Made by a program: the position numbers and the translations under genes. Positions 1 to 7,033 of a stretch of 64,000 nucleotides of DNA are shown here, in pieces (within the stretch, counting starts at the first letter, position 1; each line of letters opens with the position of its first letter). The notes under the pieces are model-generated. The model saw only the letters and a list, made by a program, of their open reading frames with translations, searched no databases and was not told the DNA's origin. This stretch comes from CAYXDO01 sp964463485 (GTDB lineage Bacteria; Myxococcota; Kuafuiibacteriia; Kuafuiibacteriales; Kuafuiibacteriaceae): positions 10,230 to 74,229 of the forward strand of contig CAYXDO010000038.1 in the NCBI GenBank assembly GCA_964463485.1, given 5' to 3'.

Positions 1-145
1 GTCGCAAGCGACCGAGACGACGACCACGGCCGCGTGCCAGCGCACGACATGATGCTCGCACCGATGTCGAAGCGCCGCAACCGGCCTTGGCAAGGGAGCA
101 TGAGATCGCGGGAACACGTTCTCCTGTTCGGGTGTTTGGCCGCGT

Positions 146-793
146 GTGACTCCCCAAGTGACCGCGCACGATGAGAACCCACGCGACGTTGCGAAGGCAG
201 GCCGATGCCCGAGATTTCTGTCGGAGCTTCGCGGGCTGGTCCCAACTCTGGTCGTGATGGGGGTGGCGCTCTCCGCCCGGTCGTCGATCGCCGATCACTA
301 CCACGTTCCGAGCGGGTCGATGGAACCCTCGGTCGAGATTGGAGATCGCATTTTCGTCGACAAGCGCGCTTACGGAGTTCGTGTGCCCTTCACGTCGATC
401 ACACTAGGAGAGGCATCGGGACCGAGTCGCGGAGAGGTCGTCGTGCTCGAGTCGCCCGTAGACGGCCGGACGCTGCTCAAGCGGGTCGTGGCCGTTCCTG
501 GAGACCGAGTCGAGGTCCGCTCCGGACAAATCATCTTGGACGGTCGACCGGTACCCATCGAGGATTCCGGACGAGAGGAGGCGCTTGGCACTCACCGACA
601 TCGGTTGCGAAGAGGAGACGGCGGTCGGGACTTCGGTCCCGCGGACGTGCCCCCAGGAAAGTATCTCGTCATGGGAGACAACCGGGCGAACAGCCTCGAC
701 GGCCGATATTTCGGGCTCGTCGATCGTGATGCCATCCGAGGCAAGGCGCTCGCCGTATACTACCGCAACGGCTTCGGGTGGCTCGATCTGTGA
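146..793 (+). CDS. lepB: Signal peptidase I
   Basis: This 215-residue protein is a type I signal peptidase, the membrane-bound Ser/Lys protease that removes signal peptides from exported proteins. One N-terminal membrane segment (about residues 30-48) precedes the catalytic box PSGSMEP, with the nucleophile at Ser58. The general base lies in LLKRVVAVPGD (Lys112), and the box GDNRANSLDGRYFG sits at 176-189, so all family boxes are present. Start is GTG at 146; no better upstream start was seen, and the first 25 residues are a cytoplasmic tail. A near-identical but truncated copy lies at 2853-3095. Bacteria of this type often have several signal peptidases, so this may be an accessory paralogue rather than the housekeeping enzyme. 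The family assignment is firm. Confidence 0.95.
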   Translation: MTPQVTAHDENPRDVAKAGRCPRFLSELRGLVPTLVVMGVALSARSSIADHYHVPSGSMEPSVEIGDRIFVDKRAYGVRVPFTSITLGEASGPSRGEVVVLESPVDGRTLLKRVVAVPGDRVEVRSGQIILDGRPVPIEDSGREEALGTHRHRLRRGDGGRDFGPADVPPGKYLVMGDNRANSLDGRYFGLVDRDAIRGKALAVYYRNGFGWLDL

Positions 794-815
794 GTCGACC
801 GCGGGTCCGGTCGAG

Positions 816-835
816 GATTAGATTAGATTAGATTA
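816..835. repeat. Four tandem copies of a GATTA pentamer
   Basis: Four perfect GATTA units lie 23 bases after the lepB stop codon. They are AT-rich against a GC-rich background and outside any recognised gene. Simple-sequence repeats of this kind can slip during replication, but no gene here would be switched by that. Confidence 0.85.
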
Positions 836-950
836 GAGGTGAGTAACAGCGATCGTACTGGGCGTTCGGCGTAGATCGTGATCCGCGAAGGCGAGTCCGC
901 AGGCTTTCAGTTCGTTCTGGCGCATGTGCTCGGGACAATTCGACCATGCA

Positions 951-974
951 GACTGAGTGAGTCTGCACTCAGTC
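951..974. promoter_or_regulatory. Perfect inverted repeat GACTGAGT-N8-ACTCAGTC
   Basis: The arms at 951-958 and 967-974 are exact reverse complements separated by 8 bases. The structure could be a hairpin or a dimeric protein-binding site. There is no run of T after it, so a classical intrinsic terminator is not supported. Confidence 0.4.
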
Positions 975-1408
975 AGCGTAGCACAACGTCAGGGCCTCGG
1001 CGGGTTCGTTTCTGTCTTCCGCGGCAACGGCTCGATGGAAAAGCTCGGCCGCGAGCGCCGTTGAAAGCTCCACTTCCCGAAGTATGACGGATGGCCGAGT
1101 TGAGCACCATCATCGAGGATTTCGGGGCGCCGCTGGCGAGCGGTTATCGTGCAGCTACGCTCGGCCGTTGAGAGGAATCGTGAGGGAGAAAGAACCTAAG
1201 CCGCTCGGTGCTGCGTTTACAGTGGACCGTGCTTCGTCACCGTGACCGTCCGTGACCGTGACCGTGGCCCGCGATAGCGAGTTGTGGACGAGGTTGGGGC
1301 TCGGTCGATCGCGCCGGCACTCGTGCGCCCCGAGAATTGGAGCTAGCGGAGGTTCTACGCATGGGCGGACCAATACCCACAAATCCTCAGCAAACTCGTG
1401 ATTTCGAC

Positions 1409-2353
1409 TCAGTCGCCGACCCGGAGCTTGTGTCCCAGGATGGGCGACCAGGAAGCAGCACAGGCCAGAGACAGACACAGCGGCAAGAGGAAGCCCACGG
1501 TGCACCAAACCGTACCTTGCGGGGGCCCGAGTTGCCAGTCAGCAAGCGGAGACAGTCTTGACCATCCGATCGTGGTCGGGGGCACGAGGAGCGGCGAGAG
1601 GGCGGCGGGCACCAACATGACGACTCCCAGGACGCGCCGGTTGTTCGCGACGACGACTGTGAGCCCGAGAACCGAGCAGGCCATTTTCAAGCCTCCCGGA
1701 ACTCCTAACCAACCGTACTCATCGATTCGCTCTGCGAGGCAGCACCCAAGAATGAGCATCCAGAAGGTCGTGCAGGCGACGGAGAGGTGGAACAGCCGAA
1801 GCCGCCGCGGCGACGAGCTCATGGTCGGGTCGAGGCGCTGCTGGCTGTCTTTTCTCGCAGCGACGCCAAGCACGACGACCGCAGCGCACGTCGCGACGGC
1901 CAATGGCCAGAGTTGGCCGATCATCAGATCGCGGACAAAGGCGTCCGGGTCGCTCCCGTCGGATTCAGAGTATCCAAAGAAGTTAACGAAAACCCAACCG
2001 TAGGTCTGACCCATCGTGCTCGTGTACGATCCCGTCCACATCCAGGCGGAGGACACCGCCGTGGCGATGGCAAAGGACAGCGCCCACGCTCGCCGCCGCA
2101 CGATTCCGTAGATTGCGATCGCCGGCGGAACCACCGCCCACGAGATCTGGAGGGTGGGCGGGTCGACGGCATTAGGGACGCGCAGCAGACTTGCCCCGGC
2201 CAGACTCACGAGCGCCGTTCCGAGCGCGACGAGCTGGACGCAGCAGCGCTGGACGCTGCAGAGCGCAAAGCACGAACCCAACGCGAGGATACCGAGCACC
2301 GTGCCATAGAAGAGTCCAAGCATCGGATAGTCGAGTGCCGTGCAGAACAGCAT
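1409..2353 (-). CDS. Polytopic membrane protein of unknown function
   Basis: A 314-residue protein with about eight hydrophobic segments spread over its length (for example LGLFYGTVLGILALGS near the N-terminus and PLAVATCAAVVVLGVAA in the middle). A short basic loop, KDSQQRLDP, interrupts the two halves. No catalytic or transport signature was recognised. It is convergent with lepB and sits inside a patch of duplicated and decaying DNA, so it may be accessory. Start is the methionine at 2353; an internal Met at residue 11 is an alternative. Coding is supported by length and by membrane-protein composition rather than by family. Confidence 0.6.
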   Translation of the reverse strand: MLFCTALDYPMLGLFYGTVLGILALGSCFALCSVQRCCVQLVALGTALVSLAGASLLRVPNAVDPPTLQISWAVVPPAIAIYGIVRRRAWALSFAIATAVSSAWMWTGSYTSTMGQTYGWVFVNFFGYSESDGSDPDAFVRDLMIGQLWPLAVATCAAVVVLGVAARKDSQQRLDPTMSSSPRRLRLFHLSVACTTFWMLILGCCLAERIDEYGWLGVPGGLKMACSVLGLTVVVANNRRVLGVVMLVPAALSPLLVPPTTIGWSRLSPLADWQLGPPQGTVWCTVGFLLPLCLSLACAASWSPILGHKLRVGD

Positions 2354-2431
2354 GATCTCAGTCTACGACCGAAGTCTTTCCAGCAGAAGTGTCGTCAGCG
2401 ACTTCAGGCGCGACTGTGGGTCGACACGAAG

Positions 2432-2566
2432 GTCAGCTGCGTCTGCGCTCCGCCTGTACGGCTCCGTGACGCTGCGTCGACGCATGGCCGGCGCCCTCCT
2501 CCTCGCGTCCCTTCTCGCTCCGGTGGGACTTCCAATGGACGAGGGCTGTGGCGATCGCCATTCGTA
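2432..2566 (-). pseudogene. Remnant of the small membrane protein gene found at 4040-4228
   Basis: On the minus strand this stretch reads TALVHWKSHRSEKGREEG and continues to QAERRRS and a stop. It matches the second half of the intact 62-residue protein at 4040-4228 (TALVHWKSQRSEKEREG to TERRRS). The first 20 or so residues, including most of the membrane segment, are missing. This is a decayed paralogous copy. Confidence 0.75.
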
Positions 2567-2570
2567 GGCC

Positions 2571-2655
2571 CGAACCTAAGGATAGAAGTAGAGGAGCCGT
2601 TCCCGGAGGACTTGCCTCGCGACCTCGCCGCTCTTACGAACCCACTCCCGGGCGG
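2571..2655 (-). pseudogene. C-terminal remnant of the gene found at 4355-5026
   Basis: The minus strand encodes REWVRKSGEVARQVLRERLL followed by YFYP and a stop, nearly identical to a segment near the C-terminus of the 223-residue protein at 4355-5026. The final residues and everything upstream are absent or replaced. An open minus-strand frame continues to 2896 through unrelated sequence, so a chimeric small product is possible but unlikely to be functional. Confidence 0.75.
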
Positions 2656-2728
2656 CGGCGATGAGTATGGTTCCGACGGACGAGTCCTCGAGCGGCGGCC
2701 ACTCGACGAACATGCGATCAGCAGCGGA

Positions 2729-3071
2729 GTCGCAAGCGACCGAGACGACGACCCCGGCCGCGTGCCAGCGCACGACATGATGCTCGCACCGATGTCGAGC
2801 CGCCGCAACAGATAGCGGGAACACGTTCTCCTGCTCGGGTGTTTGGCCGCGTGTGACTCCCCAAGTGACCCCGCACGATGAGAACCCACGCGACATTGCG
2901 AAGGCAGGCCGATGCCGAAGATTTCTGTCGGAGCTTCGCGAGCTAGTCCCAACTCTGGTCGTGATGGTGGCGCTCTCCGCACGGTCGTCGATCGCCGATC
3001 ACTACTACGTCCCGAGCGGATCGATGGAACCCTCGGTCGAGATTGGAGATCGCATTTTCGTGGACAAGCGT
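2729..3071 (+). repeat. Direct repeat of window bases 1-372 (lepB 5' region)
   Basis: Bases 2729-3071 align almost base for base with 1-372, including about 120 bases upstream of the lepB start. Differences are scattered substitutions, one in-frame 3-base deletion and a gap of about 18 bases in the upstream part. Similarity stops abruptly after the codons for DRIFVDKR. The left limit of the other copy runs off the window. Confidence 0.9.
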
Positions 3072-3095
3072 GGCGCTCAGCCATCAGTGGTATAG
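2853..3095 (+). pseudogene. Truncated signal peptidase I copy
   Basis: The frame encodes 73 residues nearly identical to the intact signal peptidase at 146-793, including the membrane segment and the nucleophile box PSGSMEP. It then diverges into GAQPSVV and a stop. The catalytic lysine region and the GDNR box are absent, so no active protease can be made. The frame is kept despite a 3-base deletion, which suggests a recent event. A membrane-anchored fragment could still be translated. Confidence 0.9.
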
Positions 3096-3140
3096 TCTCG
3101 GCATGTTCGGCGACGCATACTTGCTCGGTCGGCGCTGTGC

Positions 3141-3965
3141 GTGCCCGCAGGAGTCCTCGATCGCCTCGTCGAGGAACCGATTCAACTCGCGGGGCTGGAT
3201 CCCGAGATTCTTGGAGATTTCGTGCCGACTCTCGACACCACGATCGAGACTTGGCGCGACGCCTACGATCTCGTCGCCTGGCCGAAGCTCGCGGAGCACC
3301 TGGCCGAGAGGTTCGAGGTGAACGTCCCACGGTCGAGCTGGCAGCACGCCTTCGAGCCCGAGTCTCAGCAGACTCTTCGCTCGGTGTGTGAGTTGATTGC
3401 GCGCCAGGGCACGGTGCCGGTCTTCGTTCCGCAGAAACTCGGGGGCACCCAGTGCGAGGCGGCAGGCGCGTTTCTGTCCATCCGAAAGCTCCTGCAGGTC
3501 TCCGGGGTCGACGTTCGCGGATTGCGTCCGTCCACGCCGATCGCGCCCTTCCTCGAGACTCATCCAGGCGTGTTCGCCCGTGAAATTCTCCCGCTCGCGC
3601 CAGGCCGGGTACGGCCCCCCGAGGTCCCGGTGGTCTGGAGCCAGGGGTCGCTGGCCAGCGCGTGCGTGTGCGTGGTGCTGTTGGCTGCGGGCATCTTGCT
3701 CCCGGTCGTCGTGCTTCTGAGTTGGTTCTTCCGCGGTCCGGAGCCACGGATGACACTCCCGAAGGTCGAGACGTTCTCGGACCTCGCGCGGGCGCTCTCG
3801 AAGAGCAGTCGCTGGCACGAGACGATTGGGAGGCTCTCCCTGTCGGACGGCCTCGGCCATACTCTCTGCTCGCCGGAGCCCGGTCCGCCCGCGCATTCCC
3901 GCTGCGGGCGGGCGCCTCGCCCTTCAGATGGGGCTCCGCGATCGATCACGAATTCGTATACTTGA
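3141..3965 (+). CDS. Hypothetical membrane-anchored protein
   Basis: A 274-residue frame starting at GTG 3141, directly after the truncated signal peptidase copy. Residues 1-165 look like a soluble domain, with segments such as TLRSVCELIARQG and GAFLSIRKLLQVSGVDVRG. A strong hydrophobic segment follows at about 172-195 (ACVCVVLLAAGILLPVVVLL). After roughly residue 225 the composition turns Pro/Ser/Arg-rich and looks less like protein, so the true 3' end may have been altered by rearrangement. An in-frame stop at 3093-3095 limits the start. No family was recognised. It is absent next to the intact lepB copy. Confidence 0.5.
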   Translation: MPAGVLDRLVEEPIQLAGLDPEILGDFVPTLDTTIETWRDAYDLVAWPKLAEHLAERFEVNVPRSSWQHAFEPESQQTLRSVCELIARQGTVPVFVPQKLGGTQCEAAGAFLSIRKLLQVSGVDVRGLRPSTPIAPFLETHPGVFAREILPLAPGRVRPPEVPVVWSQGSLASACVCVVLLAAGILLPVVVLLSWFFRGPEPRMTLPKVETFSDLARALSKSSRWHETIGRLSLSDGLGHTLCSPEPGPPAHSRCGRAPRPSDGAPRSITNSYT

Positions 3966-4039
3966 GCCTGGTCCACGGTCTGCGCGGCCCGTTTCAAGTC
4001 GATGCTTTGGTTGCGGTCACCACGCGCTGTGCGGGAGAG

Positions 4040-4228
4040 TCAGCTGCGTCTCCGCTCCGTCGCCGCGGCTTCGTGACGCTGGGTCGATGTGTGGTCGGCG
4101 CCCTCCCGTTCCTTCTCGCTCCGCTGGGACTTCCAATGGACGAGGGCCGTCGCGACCGCCACGACGACGAATCCGCCTGGGACGACCACGGCGGTGGCGA
4201 CGAGCGCTGCCTTGGTCCAGCTCGACAC
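4040..4228 (-). CDS. Small single-pass membrane protein
   Basis: A 62-residue protein with one hydrophobic segment at about residues 6-30 (AALVATAVVVPGGFVVVAVA) followed by a highly charged tail. It lies downstream of the 223-residue gene on the same strand, 126 bases away, and a decayed copy of the same pair occurs at 2432-2655. That shared arrangement is the best evidence that it is a real gene. Function is unknown. Confidence 0.55.
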   Translation of the reverse strand: MSSWTKAALVATAVVVPGGFVVVAVATALVHWKSQRSEKEREGADHTSTQRHEAAATERRRS

Positions 4229-4354
4229 GCGCCCACGTCGAGCATGATTCGGGCCAGATTCAGTTTCTCTCGAAACGTAGCTCCGGCGGCCGATCCTACG
4301 ACATCAGGTGCAAAAGTTGTCGAGGTCAGGCGCGGAAAGATGAGTTCGCAAGGG

Positions 4355-5026
4355 TCAGGCCATTCTTCGGCCCGCGGCGAGCAGCCGTTCGAGCGGAACC
4401 TCCGGATAGAAGTACAGGAGTCGTTCCCGCAGGACTCGCCGCGCGACCTCACCGCTCTTACGAACCCACTCCCGCGTACGGCCGGCCCGCTGCAACTCGG
4501 CGAGCTCGGCGAAGGCGTCGAAGAACGACAAGTCGGCTACCTTCAAGACGTCCGGAGCGAGCTCCGGCTCTCCTCGGCCCGCGAGCAAGGCTCCCACGAG
4601 CGCGAGCGCCTCGTCCTCCGCGCCCGCCTGCACGAGCCGTAGCGCTCGTTCGATACTCTCGGCTGCCAGTGTTCGGTCGAGCCTCTTCATGTCGATGTAT
4701 CGACCTCCTACGGCACGCTCCACCGACGCGAACACCACGCGATTGCGAGCGCGACTCAGGACCAACGTGAGCAGATTTGCTCGGGAGCCTATCGCGAGCC
4801 GCACCGCGATGGGTGAGAGCGGCCCCACCCACCAGAGCGGGAGCTTGGGCCCGTAGCCGAGGAAGGGCTTGATCCAGCCGCCGGCTCGCTCGCCTCGCTG
4901 AAATCGAATCAACTCGCGCCACGGCTCGAACACTTCCTCCCGGCAGAAGCGCGCGCTCGCTTCGTCGAGCTCCGACGAGGTCAGCTCAGCCGAGTAGACG
5001 GCGTTCACCCCATGATTGTATCGCAC
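4355..5026 (-). CDS. Hypothetical protein, partner of the small membrane protein
   Basis: A 223-residue protein without an obvious signal peptide. It has a weakly hydrophobic centre (PLWWVGPLSPIAVRLAIGS) and a helical, charged second half (ALRLVQAGAEDEALALVGAL) ending in REWVRKSGEVARRVLRERLL. The centre resembles an amphipathic or membrane-associated stretch preceded by a Gly/Pro-rich loop. No family was recognised. A C-terminal fragment is duplicated at 2571-2655, again next to a remnant of the same downstream gene, so the pair seems to travel together. Confidence 0.6.
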   Translation of the reverse strand: MRYNHGVNAVYSAELTSSELDEASARFCREEVFEPWRELIRFQRGERAGGWIKPFLGYGPKLPLWWVGPLSPIAVRLAIGSRANLLTLVLSRARNRVVFASVERAVGGRYIDMKRLDRTLAAESIERALRLVQAGAEDEALALVGALLAGRGEPELAPDVLKVADLSFFDAFAELAELQRAGRTREWVRKSGEVARRVLRERLLYFYPEVPLERLLAAGRRMA

Positions 5027-5125
5027 CGCGCACGAGTTGCCTACGCGCGAGCCCTCCGGTATCTCTGATCAGTCGCCACGCGAGCTCATGCCTTCGTTCC
5101 CTTCAGGGGCGCCCTGCGTTCGTTC

Positions 5126-6970
5126 TTGCTGGCGCTCGGGCGGGCTGCGATCCCCGCGACGGCGCAAATGCCGGGCTATGACGAGGAGAGCCTCCGGAGG
5201 CTGGAAGAGTATGTCGCGAGCCTGAGCCTCGAGCAGGCGACCGGCGTGCTCGGAGCTCTTCAGGCTCTGCGCGCTCGCCTCGGCCTCATGCTCGTCCGAA
5301 GCCCCGACGCACAAAGAATCTCAGCAGAGCTCGACCGCCTCGCCCAGGGTGGGGTCCTCGATCGGCAGCTGCTTTCGACCGGGATCCTCCCGTTGAAAGT
5401 CACTCACTATCGCCGAGAGGACGTCTACCGAGCCATGTCGGTTGCGGCGCCCGTGCCTCCGCTGGCGCGTCCTTCGCCGACTCGCGGTGTCGTCGACCTT
5501 CAGACGCTCAGCGAGCTCTCCGAGCTGGAGCTCGACGCTATCGTGATCGGATCCGGAGCGGGTGGCGCGGTCGTGGCCGCGGAGCTTGCCGGCGCGGGCG
5601 CCAGCGTCCTCATCGTCGAGGAGGGCGCTTGGTTCACCAGGAATGAGTTTGGTGGTCGCGCGCTCGACATGACCACGCGTCTGTACCGAAACGCCGGCCT
5701 CACGTTCACTGTCGGCAACCCACCCATCTTCCTTCCCGTGGGCCGAACCGTCGGAGGCACCACGACGATCAACTCGGGGACCTGCTACCGGACGCCGGAT
5801 CGAGTGCTCGAAGGATGGGTCGCGAGGGGCCTGAGCGAGTACGCGCCCCAGCGAATGGCACCTCACTTCGATGCGGTCGAGTCCGTGTTGGGTGTCACGG
5901 AGGCGCAACAGCCCTTCATCGGGGAAGGCGGTCGCCTGATCGCTCGAGGGTGCGACATTTTAGGTTATCGACATGGTCCCCTTCGCCGGAACGCCCCCGA
6001 CTGCGACGGCCAGGGGCTCTGCGCGCTCGGCTGTCCAACCGACGCGAAGAGATCGACGAATATTTCCTATGTCCCCCTTGCCATCTCTCGAGGCGCTTCC
6101 ATCGCCCCACGAACGAAGCTCACTTCGCTGAGTCGCTCCGGGCAAAGAGTGACCTCCGTCGAGGTCGAGCACCTCCAGAGCGGTTCGAGATTCACCCTTC
6201 GGGCGAGGTTCGTCGTGATCTCGGCGGGCTCGCTGCGGACGCCGCTCATCCTCAAATCGGCCGGGGTCCGCAATGATCTCCTCGGGCGCAATCTCTCGAT
6301 TCACCCGGCCGCTGCCGTCTATGCAGGCTTCGATCACTCCATCGACCCGATGCACTCGATTCCGCAGTCGTACGCGATCGAAGCGTTTCACGACGCGGGC
6401 CTCTTGTTCGAAGGGGGCACGGTCCCCCCGGAGCTCGCCGCTGGCGCGTTCCCCATTTTTGGCAGAGAGCTCCAAGACGTCATGGCTCGATTCGATTCCG
6501 TCACGAATTTCGGCTTCATGATCGAGGACGAGGGACAGGGCAGGGTGCTCGGCGAAGTCCGAGACCTCCCCATCATTCACTACGCACTGTCCGACCGGGA
6601 CTTGCGAAGGATTCAGCGCGGACTCGAAATCCTCATCGGCGTGTACCTCGCCGCCGGAGCAAAGTGGGTGCGCCCGCTCCTCACTTACGACCGTGTGATT
6701 CGGTCGCTCGACGACGCGAGAGCCTTCTCGGGCGAGGCCCTGAAACGGTCCTCGCTTCAACTCACGGCCTACCATCCGCTTGGAACGGCGCGGGCCGGCC
6801 GCACGGCCTCAGAGGGAGTCGTGGGACCTGATGGCCGAGTGCACGGCACCGACAACCTCTACGTCGCCGACGGATCGATGCTGCCGACTTCCCCCGCGGT
6901 CAATCCGCAGGTCACGATCATGGCCTTGGCGCGCTGCGTGGCCGAGCGCCTCGTCGAGCGTCTCGGCTGA
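5126..6970 (+). CDS. GMC-family FAD-dependent oxidoreductase
   Basis: A glucose-methanol-choline oxidoreductase of 614 residues, an FAD enzyme that oxidises primary or secondary alcohols. The dinucleotide-binding motif IGSGAGGAVVAAEL is at about 141-154, with the acidic strand end VLIVEEG following. The motif GGTTTINSGTCYRTP marks the FAD covering loop. Near the C-terminus, YHPLGTARAG supplies the catalytic His region, and NPQVTIMALARCVAERL closes the FAD domain. A cysteine cluster, CDGQGLCALGCP, lies mid-protein and is typical of bacterial long-chain members. Residues 1-120 form a helical N-terminal extension. Start is TTG 5126; the frame is open back to 5069 and CTG 5114 is the only other candidate. 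Substrate unknown. Confidence 0.9.
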   Translation: MLALGRAAIPATAQMPGYDEESLRRLEEYVASLSLEQATGVLGALQALRARLGLMLVRSPDAQRISAELDRLAQGGVLDRQLLSTGILPLKVTHYRREDVYRAMSVAAPVPPLARPSPTRGVVDLQTLSELSELELDAIVIGSGAGGAVVAAELAGAGASVLIVEEGAWFTRNEFGGRALDMTTRLYRNAGLTFTVGNPPIFLPVGRTVGGTTTINSGTCYRTPDRVLEGWVARGLSEYAPQRMAPHFDAVESVLGVTEAQQPFIGEGGRLIARGCDILGYRHGPLRRNAPDCDGQGLCALGCPTDAKRSTNISYVPLAISRGASIAPRTKLTSLSRSGQRVTSVEVEHLQSGSRFTLRARFVVISAGSLRTPLILKSAGVRNDLLGRNLSIHPAAAVYAGFDHSIDPMHSIPQSYAIEAFHDAGLLFEGGTVPPELAAGAFPIFGRELQDVMARFDSVTNFGFMIEDEGQGRVLGEVRDLPIIHYALSDRDLRRIQRGLEILIGVYLAAGAKWVRPLLTYDRVIRSLDDARAFSGEALKRSSLQLTAYHPLGTARAGRTASEGVVGPDGRVHGTDNLYVADGSMLPTSPAVNPQVTIMALARCVAERLVERLG

Positions 6971-7033
6971 GTCTCCCGCCGACGGGCAGCCTCGCTTCGC
7001 TCGAAGTTCGGGAGCGGGCTCGACCGAAGAATT

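Larger units (their letters stand above)
794..1408. other. Gene-poor stretch between lepB and a membrane protein gene
   Basis: No convincing coding region is seen in these 615 bases. It contains four tandem GATTA units at 816-835, a perfect 8-bp inverted repeat at 951-958/967-974, and a run of GTGACCGT-like words near 1240-1270. Short open frames on both strands have no recognisable features and look like chance frames of GC-rich DNA. The flanking genes converge, so no promoter is required here. Confidence 0.5.

Noticed and set aside
878..1087. A 69-residue plus-strand frame in the gap after lepB
   Set aside because: It spans the inverted repeat, has low-quality composition and has no recognisable start signal.
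2404..3756. A 450-residue minus-strand open frame
   Set aside because: It is Arg/Pro/Ser-rich throughout and crosses the boundaries of duplicated segments; it is a GC-rich shadow frame.
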